NCBI GenBank assembly: GCA_045600905.1
Contig: JAZRYT010000134.1
Span: 1 to 64,000 of the forward strand
Length of the DNA stretch: 64,000 nucleotides
Direction of reading: 5' to 3'
Origin: F23-D06 sp045600905
GTDB lineage: Bacteria; Bacteroidota; Bacteroidia; Bacteroidales; WCHB1-69
The notes below the pieces were generated by a model, which saw nothing but the letters and a program-made list of their open reading frames with translations, was not told where the DNA came from and made no database searches. Below, piece by piece: positions 35,237-44,184 of this stretch (the stretch's first letter is position 1; each line of letters starts with the position of its first letter). Made by a program: the position numbers and the translations under genes.

Positions 35237-35674
35237 TCAGCCTTCCGTTTCTGTCGTCCCTATTGGGATAAAGCCCTTCTCTTGAAGATATTGGCCGATT
35301 TTATTCAAAAGATTTTGCGCCGGTTCAATTCGCGGCAGGATGTCTTCTTCTGTTACTTGGATGAAGCAGTTGTAGTCTCCATTCTCTCTCAAAGTCTGGA
35401 GTTGCGAGTAAAAACGTCCTTCCTCTGTGGTGAACAGTCCGGTTTGTACGAAATGCTTGCCCAAAAGGGTTACGGTCCCTTGATGGGTGGATGCTGACAA
35501 CTTGTTGCTTACAAGTAAGGCGGTGACAGCGTGGTACAGCGCATAATACAAACGATTCGCGGCAGCTTCCCATAATCGCACATCAATGATGGTTCGAGCT
35601 TCTTCCATAAAGCGCACGGCCTTTTCGTATTGGTATTGTACGATGGTTTGTCTTTCAGTATCTGTGAGGCTCAT
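35237..35674 (-). CDS. HEPN-domain protein (toxin-like partner of MNT)
   Basis: The 145-residue protein is an all-helical HEPN domain. R41 and H48 in NRLYYALYHAVTALL form the R-x6-H motif of the HEPN RNase superfamily, and a C-terminal LRENGDYN motif is typical of the MNT-linked branch. Its start overlaps the stop of the upstream nucleotidyltransferase gene by 4 nt, the usual arrangement of HEPN/MNT toxin-antitoxin pairs. In characterised pairs the HEPN protein is an RNase toxin silenced by the nucleotidyltransferase. Toxicity here is inferred, and some HEPN/MNT pairs of this subfamily have not been shown to be toxic. Confidence 0.8.
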   Translation of the reverse strand: MSLTDTERQTIVQYQYEKAVRFMEEARTIIDVRLWEAAANRLYYALYHAVTALLVSNKLSASTHQGTVTLLGKHFVQTGLFTTEEGRFYSQLQTLRENGDYNCFIQVTEEDILPRIEPAQNLLNKIGQYLQEKGFIPIGTTETEG

Positions 35675-35994
35675 AATAGTACAATTTTGTCTTGTTCGAC
35701 ATTTTTATAAAATGGTGTGAACGAATATTTTTCCCAGTCGGAAAGCGTATATAAAATAGGGCTGATGGTGGCATCTAAATTCCAACCGAGTTCGCGAAAC
35801 GGATAACCGCAATTGTCGTGGTCATCGGAGGTGATCTTTTCCTTATCCAGCAGAATAAGCAAGTCCCAATCGCTATCTTTGTGGTAATCCCCACGTGCTT
35901 GGGACCCGTAAAGCCAGACGTGTCCTCCCTTCGGAATTACTGTCTGGGCTAATTCCTTGATTTTCTGCTTGATCATATCACGTGGGGAATCCAT
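35671..35994 (-). CDS. MNT-type nucleotidyltransferase (antitoxin-like)
   Basis: The 107-residue protein has the minimal nucleotidyltransferase core: LYGSQARGDYHKDSDWDLLIL with G30-S31, D42 and D44, and a third acidic position D74 (NLDATIS). In HEPN/MNT systems such proteins neutralise the HEPN toxin by transferring AMP groups. The gene starts 12 bp after the dipeptidyl peptidase IV stop on the same strand, with no promoter box between them, so the pair may ride on the peptidase transcript. Confidence 0.85.
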   Translation of the reverse strand: MDSPRDMIKQKIKELAQTVIPKGGHVWLYGSQARGDYHKDSDWDLLILLDKEKITSDDHDNCGYPFRELGWNLDATISPILYTLSDWEKYSFTPFYKNVEQDKIVLL

Positions 35995-36006
35995 ATTTTT
36001 TCTTTG

Positions 36007-38184
36007 TTATAAGTTCTCCATTATATACTTCGCCAACTTGTTGTATAGGTAGGTTCTGGTGTTGTCGCCCATAATGAAGTGGTTCTTGTTGGGGAAGAAG
36101 AACTGGTCGTATTCCACACCGGCTTCGTTCAGGGCTTTCACCAGCTCCATTGCGTTCTGGAAGTGTACGTTGTCGTCAGCGGTGCCGTGGATGAGCATAT
36201 ATTTGCCTTTAAGTTGTTTGGCGTAGGTGGTCGGAGAGTTGAGGTCGTAGCCGTCAGGGTTTTCTTGCGGCGTTCTCATAAAACGCTCGGTATAGATGTT
36301 GTCGTAGTAGCGCCAGTTGGTGACGGGAGCCACAGAGATAGCCATCTTGAAGGCACCGTCGCCACGGAACAGGGAGAGTGCGGAAAGATAGCCGCCGAAG
36401 CTCCATCCCCAGATGCCTATGCGGTCGGCATCCACGTAGGATTGCTTTTTGAGCCAGTTGGCGGTGGCAATCTGGTCGATGGCCTCGTATTTGCCCATCT
36501 GTTGGTAGATGACCTTCTTGAACTCGTCGCCACGGGCTGCCGTGCCTCTGCCATCTACGCAAACTACGATGTAGCCGTGTTGTGCCAACATTTGGTAGAA
36601 TGCCAAATCCTGTGCTCGGACGTAGGCGTTCATCACTTCCTGGCTGCCGGGACCGCCGTAGCAATACATCAATACCGGATACTTTTTGCCTGCATCGAAG
36701 TTGGAGGGCTTCATCATCCAACCGTTCAGCTGCGTGCCGTCTTCTGTGGTGAAGCTGATGATTTCGCGTTGCGCAAAGCCGTATTCGTCCATCGTTTTTT
36801 GAACATTCTGGTTGTCGTTCAGCACGCGCAACTCTTTGCCTTTGGCATCGCGAATCGTATATTTGGGCAACGTGTTGAGGTTGGAATACTGGTTTCGGTA
36901 GAAGTTGCCGTTCGGGCTGAAGGAAGGTTCGTTCCAACCATCGCCGCTGCTGAGCATCGTCTTTTTCTTGCCGTCAAAGTTGATGACGTAGAGGTCGCGG
37001 TTCAGTACACCGCTCTCGTTGGAAGTGTAGTAAATCTGCTTTTTGGCTTCGTTTACGTATTGGATGGCGTTGACTTCCCACTTGCCGGAAGTCAGCTGCG
37101 TGATACCGCCACCGAGAGTCACTTTGTAGATGTGGTTGAAACCGTCACGCTCGGAGGTGACAATCATCGTCTTGCCGTCTTTTAGGAAATAGTAGTTGTC
37201 GGTGACATCCAGCCATTTGTCGTTTTTGTCGGTGTAGATGATGTCCTGCTGTTGGGTCGTAGTATTGTAGCGGATGAAGTCGAGTTGGTTTTGGTGGCGG
37301 TTGAGTTTGAGCACGACGGCATCGTTGTTGGGCAGCCAATAGACGCGCGGGAAATAGCAGTTGGAGTTGTCGCCGAGGTCGATTTGGGTGAGTTGTGCGG
37401 TGGCGAGGTCATAGACATATACGTCAACTAAGGAGTTATCTTCACCGGCCTTCGGGTATTTGTATTTGAAATCGGTGGGGTAGAGTTCGTCGTAAAGGGC
37501 GAAGTTGTACTCTTTCACGCGGCTTTCGTCGAAACGCAGGAAGGCGACTTTTTGGCCGTCCGGTGACCAGGATGCGGCGCGTGACATATCGAGCTCCTCT
37601 TCATACACCCAATCGGCATAACCGTTGAGAATGTTGTTGGGTTTGCCATCGTGGGTGATTTGGGTGATTTTGCCGCTGGCAAGGTCTTGGTAGAAGAGAT
37701 CGCAGTCGCGGGCGAAGAGCACTTTCTGACCGTCTTCGGAAAGCACGGCGAAGTGCAACTTGGTGTTGGTATCTGCCACCAGAGTGAGTTTGCGGTTGGC
37801 AATGTCGTAGATGTAATAGTGGGCCAACGTGGAGCGACGCCAAATGCTTTCTTCGTCAATGGCGAGGATGATTTTTTTCTCGTCGGCGGTGAATTCGTAG
37901 CTGCTCACTTTGCGGATGTTGACAGCGCCGTTGCTGAGGCGGTCGAGGTCGTCGTTAGTGACGAGCATATCGATTTTTTCGCCCGTGGCGAAACTGTAAC
38001 GCTCGATGCCGCCGCGCTTTACAACGGTGTAGTAGTCGCTCTTGGGCATAGCCGTGTATCCGGCCACACCGCGCGGGTAGAACTTGTAGTCGTTCCAAAT
38101 GTCTTCAATAGTGATCTTCTTTGCCTGGCCGAAAGTGATGAGTGCGAAAGCCAGCAGCAATGTGGAAAGTAAAAGCTTTTTCAT
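36007..38184 (-). CDS. Dipeptidyl peptidase IV (S9B family), secreted
   Basis: The 725-residue product starts with a signal peptide (MKKLLLSTLLLAFALITFGQ). The N-terminal two-thirds fit the S9B beta-propeller, with the acidic substrate-binding motif WVYEEELDMSRAASWSPDG. The C-terminal hydrolase has S595 (GWSFGGY), D671 (HGTADDNVHFQ) and H702 (NKNHFI) as the triad. It should remove X-Pro or X-Ala dipeptides from peptide N-termini in the periplasm, feeding amino-acid fermentation. It has its own promoter and is followed by the MNT/HEPN pair. Confidence 0.92.
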   Translation of the reverse strand: MKKLLLSTLLLAFALITFGQAKKITIEDIWNDYKFYPRGVAGYTAMPKSDYYTVVKRGGIERYSFATGEKIDMLVTNDDLDRLSNGAVNIRKVSSYEFTADEKKIILAIDEESIWRRSTLAHYYIYDIANRKLTLVADTNTKLHFAVLSEDGQKVLFARDCDLFYQDLASGKITQITHDGKPNNILNGYADWVYEEELDMSRAASWSPDGQKVAFLRFDESRVKEYNFALYDELYPTDFKYKYPKAGEDNSLVDVYVYDLATAQLTQIDLGDNSNCYFPRVYWLPNNDAVVLKLNRHQNQLDFIRYNTTTQQQDIIYTDKNDKWLDVTDNYYFLKDGKTMIVTSERDGFNHIYKVTLGGGITQLTSGKWEVNAIQYVNEAKKQIYYTSNESGVLNRDLYVINFDGKKKTMLSSGDGWNEPSFSPNGNFYRNQYSNLNTLPKYTIRDAKGKELRVLNDNQNVQKTMDEYGFAQREIISFTTEDGTQLNGWMMKPSNFDAGKKYPVLMYCYGGPGSQEVMNAYVRAQDLAFYQMLAQHGYIVVCVDGRGTAARGDEFKKVIYQQMGKYEAIDQIATANWLKKQSYVDADRIGIWGWSFGGYLSALSLFRGDGAFKMAISVAPVTNWRYYDNIYTERFMRTPQENPDGYDLNSPTTYAKQLKGKYMLIHGTADDNVHFQNAMELVKALNEAGVEYDQFFFPNKNHFIMGDNTRTYLYNKLAKYIMENL

Positions 38185-38214
38185 ATATAAGTGTTGTTAA
38201 TTTTTTCGAGGGTG

Positions 38215-38222
38215 CAAAAATA
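38215..38222 (-). promoter_or_regulatory. -7 box TATTTTTG for dipeptidyl peptidase IV
   Basis: Exact TAnnTTTG on the minus strand, 30 bp before the ATG at 38184. Confidence 0.65.
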
Positions 38223-38247
38223 GGAAAAAGTGTAAAAGAGCCGTTCC

Positions 38248-39516
38248 TTATGGCTTTAAGAATCCGACACCGACGAGCCGGTCATACGAACTTCCCTCTT
38301 CGCGCAAATAGACATAGACGGTGTAGTCGTTGTGCGTCTCGAAATGGTTGCCTTCGATGTAGGTGGCGTCGATTTTGCCGCCGCTGTAAGGTACATAGAC
38401 ATATTGGTAATTGAAAACTCCCTGCTTGATGAAGATGGCGGTTTCCCAGAATTTGTACTGTTCGTTGTATTGGAGCTTGGCTTCAGGAATGATGCGCCAG
38501 TCGGTGAGCTGGCCGAACACATAGACATCTCCGTCCGTGAAGGGGAACGTGCTCTTGAGGGTGAAGTGCGTGTTGACGTAGTCTTCTGAAAATGGGTTGC
38601 TCATATCGATATTACGGTAGATGCAGGCACCATTCATCGTGTTGCGACTTTCGTAAGCGCCGAAGGGACGTGCGTCGTCCTGTAGCACGTAGGCCTGGTT
38701 CTGACGGTGGTCGAAATTGATGCCGACGATACGGTCACCGTTGGTGCGCAGCGTGCGGATGTCGAATGTGCGGAACTCGGCACCTCCGTCAAAAAGGTTG
38801 CGCCCATCATCGTAGTCAAAACTGTACTCTCCGGGATAGCCTGAACGGTAGGTTAGCCCCATAATGGCGTTGTCCCAACGATCGTTCTGCTGGATGGTGG
38901 CGTGCAGATTTAGCGCCGGATTGCGAACTATGTATGCTCCGGTGGCTACGGAAAAGTCAACCTCCTGGTGTGTCAGTCGTTTGGAAACATCCGATGAGGT
39001 GTTGACAGCCCCGCTCACACCGGCCTGCTCGTCCTCTCGAATCATAAAACGTCTGGTAAGAATCGGGTGGTCGGGCGTGTCGTCATAGACGAACAAAATG
39101 TAATTCCCCGATTTCGTGGGACGCATATTGTCGTTGGGAATCGTCAGCGAATACTGCATATAATGCACCGTGGTGTTGAAGGAGTAGTCGTAGTGGCTGA
39201 TTTCATCCTCCATAAATCCATCCAAATATTCAATCTGGTTCATATCTGATGGCTTCCAGTCGTGCGTGCAGTGTATCAGTGTGTATTTTAGATAGCGAGA
39301 CTCCTCTTCCAAGTCGTCAAAAGTAAGCGTGAGTTCGCCGCTGCTAAGCGTCATAATAGGTTTGTCCAATAGATAACCCGATGATAACGTGACACTTTCG
39401 ATGCCCTTTTCATAAATGCGGTTGTCCAATTGTATGTTCTCCATATTGGGTTGGGCAAACATCGTCTGTCCCAAGCAAAATATGCAAACAATAATGCCGG
39501 TTATATTCTTTCTCAT
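38248..39516 (-). CDS. Type IX secretion system plug protein (DUF5103 family)
   Basis: The 422-residue product has a signal peptide (MRKNITGIIVCIFCLGQTMFAQ). The sequence LSSGELTLTFDDLEEESRYLKYTLIHCTHDWKPSDMNQIEYLDGF, followed by HYDYSFNTTVHYMQYSLTIPND, is the conserved start of the DUF5103/T9SS plug family. The Plug protein closes the periplasmic side of the SprA translocon pore. This fits the type A and type B cargo in the same window. It is a single-gene unit with its own promoter. Confidence 0.85.
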   Translation of the reverse strand: MRKNITGIIVCIFCLGQTMFAQPNMENIQLDNRIYEKGIESVTLSSGYLLDKPIMTLSSGELTLTFDDLEEESRYLKYTLIHCTHDWKPSDMNQIEYLDGFMEDEISHYDYSFNTTVHYMQYSLTIPNDNMRPTKSGNYILFVYDDTPDHPILTRRFMIREDEQAGVSGAVNTSSDVSKRLTHQEVDFSVATGAYIVRNPALNLHATIQQNDRWDNAIMGLTYRSGYPGEYSFDYDDGRNLFDGGAEFRTFDIRTLRTNGDRIVGINFDHRQNQAYVLQDDARPFGAYESRNTMNGACIYRNIDMSNPFSEDYVNTHFTLKSTFPFTDGDVYVFGQLTDWRIIPEAKLQYNEQYKFWETAIFIKQGVFNYQYVYVPYSGGKIDATYIEGNHFETHNDYTVYVYLREEGSSYDRLVGVGFLKP

Positions 39517-39542
39517 AATAACGCCTTTTAAAAATGAGGCGG

Positions 39543-39550
39543 CAAAGGTA
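39543..39550 (-). promoter_or_regulatory. -7 box TACCTTTG for the T9SS plug gene
   Basis: Exact TAnnTTTG on the minus strand, 26 bp before the ATG at 39516. Confidence 0.65.
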
Positions 39551-39552
39551 CA

Positions 39553-39584
39553 AAATAATGTGATAATTCGATAATGCGGTAATG
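39553..39584. repeat. 8-bp periodic array (NNATAATN/NGGTAATG units)
   Basis: AAATAATG, TGATAATT, CGATAATG and CGGTAATG are consecutive with an 8-bp period, just upstream of the plug promoter. Divergence between units is high. Confidence 0.5.
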
Positions 39585-39949
39585 TGCAAACAAGAGAAAT
39601 TTGAAATCATTTCCCTTTCATCCTTTTAATTATCTTTCCTCTTTTTTCCATTTTTTTCCATAAAATTCCGAATTCTCTCCCGATAATGTGCGTTATGAAC
39701 AGGGCTGTTTTATAATTTTCAAGTTAATGTTATAAAAATCAGATAGATATATTTCGTTTTCCGAAAAATCATTCTAAATAACGGTTTTTCAATGTTTTGA
39801 TGTTGAGAACTTGAATTCTGAAAATATATTATCCAAAAATTTCCATATTGATAATCAGTATGTTGTGTTGATTTTTAGGTGTTGATAAATATTTTTAATG
39901 ATTTTATGGAAACTGTTTGAAAAAAATCTATTTTTGGCACGTTTTTTCA
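39585..39949 (+). promoter_or_regulatory. mraZ leader with -7 box and GTGTTGAT direct repeats
   Basis: This gene-free AT-rich stretch holds an exact -7 box (TATTTTTG, 39929-39936), 13 bp before the mraZ ATG, so the leader would be very short. Two direct copies of GTGTTGAT (39865-39872 and 39879-39886), 14 bp apart, lie upstream, with a related ATGTTGAG near 39800. In other bacteria MraZ binds direct repeats upstream of its own gene, so these are candidate MraZ boxes. Confidence 0.45.
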
Positions 39950-40447
39950 ATGAGTCAAAATATGCCAAATCTTGCATACGGTTATTGGGAAGTGTCCATA
40001 GAGAAAAGTGGGCGGTTGAAACTGCCGACTGCTCTTCTGCGTGCGTTGCCTGAAGACGAACGCAAGGCTTTCTATGTGACCCACGGATTTGGTGAGCACA
40101 TTATGCTCTGGTCCGAAAAGGCTTACCAGGAACAGATGGAATATCTGAACTCCTTGGACCGTAACATTTTGCTGGTCAAGCAGTATAGAAATGCTTTTTT
40201 ACGCAATACGGCTTTTTTGGAATGCGACAATCAAGACAGAATCGTGATTCCCAAGCCGCTGATGGAACACTATTCCATTGATAAGGAAATCGTGCTTTTG
40301 TTGGACAACGGCAAAATAGAGCTTTGGAACTGCGGCAGGTACCACGAGAAGTTCGATATGACGCCGGAAGCTCTCGAATCATTGAACGAACAAATCCATT
40401 TGGGCAATTTCAAGGCAGAGAAGGAGGTGACGGATGAGTTATCATAA
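39950..40447 (+). CDS. mraZ: Transcriptional regulator MraZ
   Basis: The start at 39950 (MSQNMPNLAYGYWEVSIEKSGRLKLP) is chosen over an upstream TTG because the promoter box lies inside that extension. The 165-residue protein has two AbrB-like SpoVT/MraZ halves: one around SGRLKLPTALLRAL and one around QDRIVIPKPLMEHY. MraZ is the conserved first gene of dcw clusters and represses its own operon in other bacteria. It overlaps rsmH by 14 nt, marking tight operon structure. Confidence 0.9.
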   Translation: MSQNMPNLAYGYWEVSIEKSGRLKLPTALLRALPEDERKAFYVTHGFGEHIMLWSEKAYQEQMEYLNSLDRNILLVKQYRNAFLRNTAFLECDNQDRIVIPKPLMEHYSIDKEIVLLLDNGKIELWNCGRYHEKFDMTPEALESLNEQIHLGNFKAEKEVTDELS

Positions 40448-41357
40448 CCCGGTCCTTCTCCATCCTTCTGTAGATAATCTAGTGACCAACCCTTCTGGAA
40501 CATACGTGGATGTCACGTTCGGCGGGGGCGGCCATTCTCGCGCCATATTGGAAAAATTGACAGACGGCCGGCTGATTGCCTTTGACCAGGACGAAGACAG
40601 CCACGCCAACCTCATTGAAGATGAGCGTTTCCAATTTGTTCCATCGAACTTCAAAAACCTGACACGCTTCCTACAATATTATAAGGCTTATCCCGCGGAT
40701 GGCATTTTGGCAGATTTGGGAATCTCCTCCCATCAGATTGATACCGCCGAAAGAGGTTTTTCCTATAGCAAAGACGGATTGCTGGATATGCGTATGAACG
40801 CGCAATCGGGCATCTCCGCCAAAGAAGTGGTGAACGGTTACGACGAGCAACAGCTCAGCCGGATATTCTACACTTATGGGGAATTGCACGAAGGCCGCCA
40901 ATTGGCAAGGCAGATTGCGCGAGCACGTGCCGAACACAATATTGAAACCACACTCCAATTGGTGGAAGCACTGAAACCATCTCTGCCGAGAGGCCGCGAA
41001 AACAAGTATCTGTCCAAGATTTTCCAGGCTTTACGCATCGAGGTAAACCACGAAATGGAAGTGCTGGAGTCTTTCTTGACACAAACTGTCGATGCCCTCA
41101 AACCGGGCGGACGTTTGGTGATTATCGCCTACCATTCTTTGGAAGACAGGCTGGTGAAGAACTTTATGCGCTCCGGCAATTTGAGCGGCGAGGTGGAAAA
41201 GGACTTCTTCGGAAATCCTCTGACCCCTTTCAAACTCGTCACCCGCAAGGCCGTCGCACCCGATGAAGATGAAATAATGATGAACCCCCGCGCGCGCAGT
41301 GCCAAACTCCGTGTCGCAGAAAAAATAATCGTGAAGGCAAATGGACTCAACAACTAG
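40434..41357 (+). CDS. rsmH: 16S rRNA m4C1402 methyltransferase RsmH
   Basis: The 307-residue protein has the SAM-binding glycine-rich loop TYVDVTFGGGGHSRAILE, the FDQDEDS acidic motif, ILADLGISSHQID and the late GGRLVIIAYHSLEDRLVKNF motif of RsmH (MraW). It methylates N4 of C1402 in 16S rRNA. It overlaps mraZ upstream and ftsL downstream by 17 nt. Confidence 0.95.
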   Translation: MSYHNPVLLHPSVDNLVTNPSGTYVDVTFGGGGHSRAILEKLTDGRLIAFDQDEDSHANLIEDERFQFVPSNFKNLTRFLQYYKAYPADGILADLGISSHQIDTAERGFSYSKDGLLDMRMNAQSGISAKEVVNGYDEQQLSRIFYTYGELHEGRQLARQIARARAEHNIETTLQLVEALKPSLPRGRENKYLSKIFQALRIEVNHEMEVLESFLTQTVDALKPGGRLVIIAYHSLEDRLVKNFMRSGNLSGEVEKDFFGNPLTPFKLVTRKAVAPDEDEIMMNPRARSAKLRVAEKIIVKANGLNN

Positions 41358-41814
41358 ACGTAAGGAAAATAACGAGAAAAAGGATAAAAAGTCCTTCTTC
41401 GGCCGCCTCTTCGGCGCCGATTTCCTGTTGAGCGAACAGATGCGCCCGTGGTATCCCTATATCGCCTTCGTATTGGTGCTGATGGCGGTTCTTGTCGTGA
41501 GCGAGCAACGGATAAATGATAAAAATGAAGAGATATCGCGTTTGGAAAATGAATATAAAGCGGAATTGAGCAAGCTCAAAGCCAACAACCAGTTCATCCC
41601 ATACGAGGAAAATCAAATCCTGATTCAGAAAATGATGGACCGCGGTTACGTGCTCAATGAAGAACATAACTATACCGTGACGGTGAAAAAACCCGTGGAG
41701 GAAAAACGACACATCCTCTTCTTTTGGAAGAACAAGAAAAAAACGAATGATGAGGAAGAGTCTGTGAAGAAGGAAAAAGAAGGAGACGAGCCAGAAGAGG
41801 AAGAACAAGAATAA
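41341..41814 (+). CDS. ftsL: FtsL-like cell division protein
   Basis: The 157-residue protein has a basic cytoplasmic N-terminus, one transmembrane helix at about residues 38-56 (PWYPYIAFVLVLMAVLVV), a short coiled coil (INDKNEEISRLENEYKAELSKL) and a charged C-terminal tail of Lys and Glu. Position between rsmH and ftsI and this topology match FtsL of Bacteroidetes, which scaffolds the septal FtsWI complex. The acidic and basic tail of about 40 residues is longer than in typical FtsL. Sequence similarity alone would be weak. Confidence 0.75.
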   Translation: MDSTTRRKENNEKKDKKSFFGRLFGADFLLSEQMRPWYPYIAFVLVLMAVLVVSEQRINDKNEEISRLENEYKAELSKLKANNQFIPYEENQILIQKMMDRGYVLNEEHNYTVTVKKPVEEKRHILFFWKNKKKTNDEEESVKKEKEGDEPEEEEQE

Positions 41815-41865
41815 TTGAGAACAGGTGGATGTCTATATGACATCTCTAATTGATAATATTGAAGT

Positions 41866-44136
41866 ATGCAGAGAAACAGGCAAAATCAGAAAGAGGGAGT
41901 CTATCGCGTCAGAATGACTGTGGTGTTCTTGGCGATGATTGCGCTTGGCTTGGCATGCTTTGCCCAAGTCGTCAAACTGTCGATTTTTGAAAGAGGCATC
42001 AGCTCGGGAACAGGAGATGGTGTCGTGGACACCACTGACCCCAACTGGGACGGCAGTCAGGATTCCACCGCGCTGTGCTTCGTTCGCGCTAACACGTTGC
42101 GTCCTGTCCGTGGCGAGATTTATGACGACAAGGGCCGTCTGTTGGTCGGCAATTACAATGTCTTTGAGGTTGCTTTTGATGGAAAACAGTTTGCCAAAGA
42201 ATATGGTGACTCGTCCAAATATTCCGCTGACGAGGTGGATATCTTGCTAAAGCGTTTGGCTGCGGATTTCCATAAACAATTTGCTAGTCGTTATCCCAAC
42301 AGAGACGAGGCATTTTACTATAAATGCTTTGTGAAGAACTATAAGGCAAGACGTTACGAAACAGTCTTCTTCGTGAACGTTTGGGATGAGAAAACTTGGG
42401 TGTCCAGTATTGATACCGCGCGCATCAAACACCTGCCGTATCTCACTAAAAAAATCATAGACAAAAAGACAGGAGCCGTTTTACGAACAAAGAAGTTTAC
42501 TAGATATCTTAATTTTGTGACTTTCCCCGTACGTATCAATCCGTATGGCGAAATGGCTCGCCGAACGTTGGGTATCAATTTGGCCGACCGTCGTTATGGA
42601 ATGGAATTCAATTTGAACGAGTTTTTAGCCGGCGAAGAAGGCAGTAAGAAATATCTTGAACTGAACCGAGCCGTTGTGCCTCTTAAAGAGCGCATCGACC
42701 CGATAGATGGTCTGAATGTCCATACGACACTCAATTTGGAAATACAGAATGCTGTCCACAACGAGATGGCCCGCAAGTTGCAGGAATTGGAAGCGGAGTG
42801 GGGTTGTGCCATTGTGATGGAAACCAAAACGGGCGAAATCAAGGCAGTGACGAACCTCTGCCGCCAATCCAAAGAGAGCAATGTTTATGCGGAAAGTATG
42901 GAGTATGCACTGAACGCCAAAGTGGAACCTGGCTCCACCTTCAAGTTGGCGTCTCTGCTCGCTTTCTTTGAAAAAATGTCCGATGATACTTCCCGCATTT
43001 ATCCGATGTTCGCACACACTTTTAAATATCCCTTGAAATCAGGGAACTATCGCTCTTATTACAAGGCAGACAGTAAGGTCCACGGCGAAGCATTGGGAAC
43101 ACCCAACGAGATATTCCAGCGCTCCTCCAATATAGGTATCGCCTCTATGATTTTCAAAGCATACGGAATCAAGAACTTCGCATCCTATAAGGCCCAATTG
43201 GCCAAATTTGGTTTCTTTGACACCATCCATACGCAAATGGGCGACTTGATGCCGGCAGGTATCAGAAACGACGGCCGTTTTGACAACTACTATGCGACTT
43301 GCTTCGGTGCAGGTTTCAACATACCCATTCTGAGGACGCTGATGTATTACAATGCCATTGCCAACGACGGAAAAATGATGGCTCCGTTATTTGTGAAATA
43401 TATCACAGATGAATACGATACGGTGAAGACTTACGAGCCGACGGTCGTGATGGAGAAGATGGTGTCCGATCGCACTTTGAAAAAGGCACGCGCCTACCTC
43501 GATAGCGTGGTGTGGGGCAAGTACGGAACCGGCCGCCATTACAAGGACCCCGCCTGCCCGTTTGCCGGAAAAACCGGCACGCGCGATATCTGGGATGCGG
43601 CTGCCGGCGCCTACAATTACGATAGAAATGCCGTCTCCTTCTGCGGCTATTTCCCGAAAGACAATCCTAAATATACGGTCATCGTTTATATTTATGACGT
43701 GCCCCAACATAGCGAGGTGGCGGTCGATGTGTTCGGCAAAATCGCACGTAGCATTTTGAATAGCAATAACTTTAGTGCTATGCACAGCGTTGAGGAATTC
43801 ACATTCCAACCATTGAGGAGTACGCGCCCCATTAATAAACGTTTCCTCAATCCGCTGCTGCATTCTTTTGGATTTGATACTACTGAATATAAAACCCCAC
43901 ACCAATTTCTGTCGGCACAAAGCGTGGATACATTACGTACCATCAAAGCCACGGCAGTACCCATCAACAAATTGGAGGGCGCTCCCAATGTGATGAATAT
44001 GATTGCTTCGGACGCCGTCTCCGTACTGACACGTGCGGGCTATAAATCTGCTGTGTATGGACGCGGCGTGGTAAGACGGCAAGTCGTGGACCGCTCCAAC
44101 AAAATTGTAAAACTCTACCTCGAACCTGTCAGTTGA
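41866..44136 (+). CDS. ftsI: Septal penicillin-binding protein (FtsI/PBP3-type transpeptidase)
   Basis: The 756-residue class B PBP has an N-terminal membrane anchor (about 16-35), a dimerisation region (LRPVRGEIYDDKGRLLVGNYNVFEVAFD) and a transpeptidase domain with S357-x-x-K360 (GSTFK), S420-S421-N422 (QRSSNIG) and K569-T570-G571 (AGKTGTRD). The C-terminal 60 residues (APNVMNMIASDAVSVLTRAGY) look like a PASTA domain. It cross-links septal peptidoglycan with FtsW. It lies between ftsL and murE. The 51 bp upstream contain one copy of the 13-mer also duplicated before hcp. Confidence 0.93.
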   Translation: MQRNRQNQKEGVYRVRMTVVFLAMIALGLACFAQVVKLSIFERGISSGTGDGVVDTTDPNWDGSQDSTALCFVRANTLRPVRGEIYDDKGRLLVGNYNVFEVAFDGKQFAKEYGDSSKYSADEVDILLKRLAADFHKQFASRYPNRDEAFYYKCFVKNYKARRYETVFFVNVWDEKTWVSSIDTARIKHLPYLTKKIIDKKTGAVLRTKKFTRYLNFVTFPVRINPYGEMARRTLGINLADRRYGMEFNLNEFLAGEEGSKKYLELNRAVVPLKERIDPIDGLNVHTTLNLEIQNAVHNEMARKLQELEAEWGCAIVMETKTGEIKAVTNLCRQSKESNVYAESMEYALNAKVEPGSTFKLASLLAFFEKMSDDTSRIYPMFAHTFKYPLKSGNYRSYYKADSKVHGEALGTPNEIFQRSSNIGIASMIFKAYGIKNFASYKAQLAKFGFFDTIHTQMGDLMPAGIRNDGRFDNYYATCFGAGFNIPILRTLMYYNAIANDGKMMAPLFVKYITDEYDTVKTYEPTVVMEKMVSDRTLKKARAYLDSVVWGKYGTGRHYKDPACPFAGKTGTRDIWDAAAGAYNYDRNAVSFCGYFPKDNPKYTVIVYIYDVPQHSEVAVDVFGKIARSILNSNNFSAMHSVEEFTFQPLRSTRPINKRFLNPLLHSFGFDTTEYKTPHQFLSAQSVDTLRTIKATAVPINKLEGAPNVMNMIASDAVSVLTRAGYKSAVYGRGVVRRQVVDRSNKIVKLYLEPVS

Positions 44137-44184
44137 CGCGATTGTCGTCCGACAGGACAAAACAAGAAAAGACCTATAAAAAAT

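Noticed and set aside
36079..37185. 368-codon plus-strand ORF opposite dipeptidyl peptidase IV
   Set aside because: Shadow of the S9B gene, whose triad and propeller motifs are on the minus strand.
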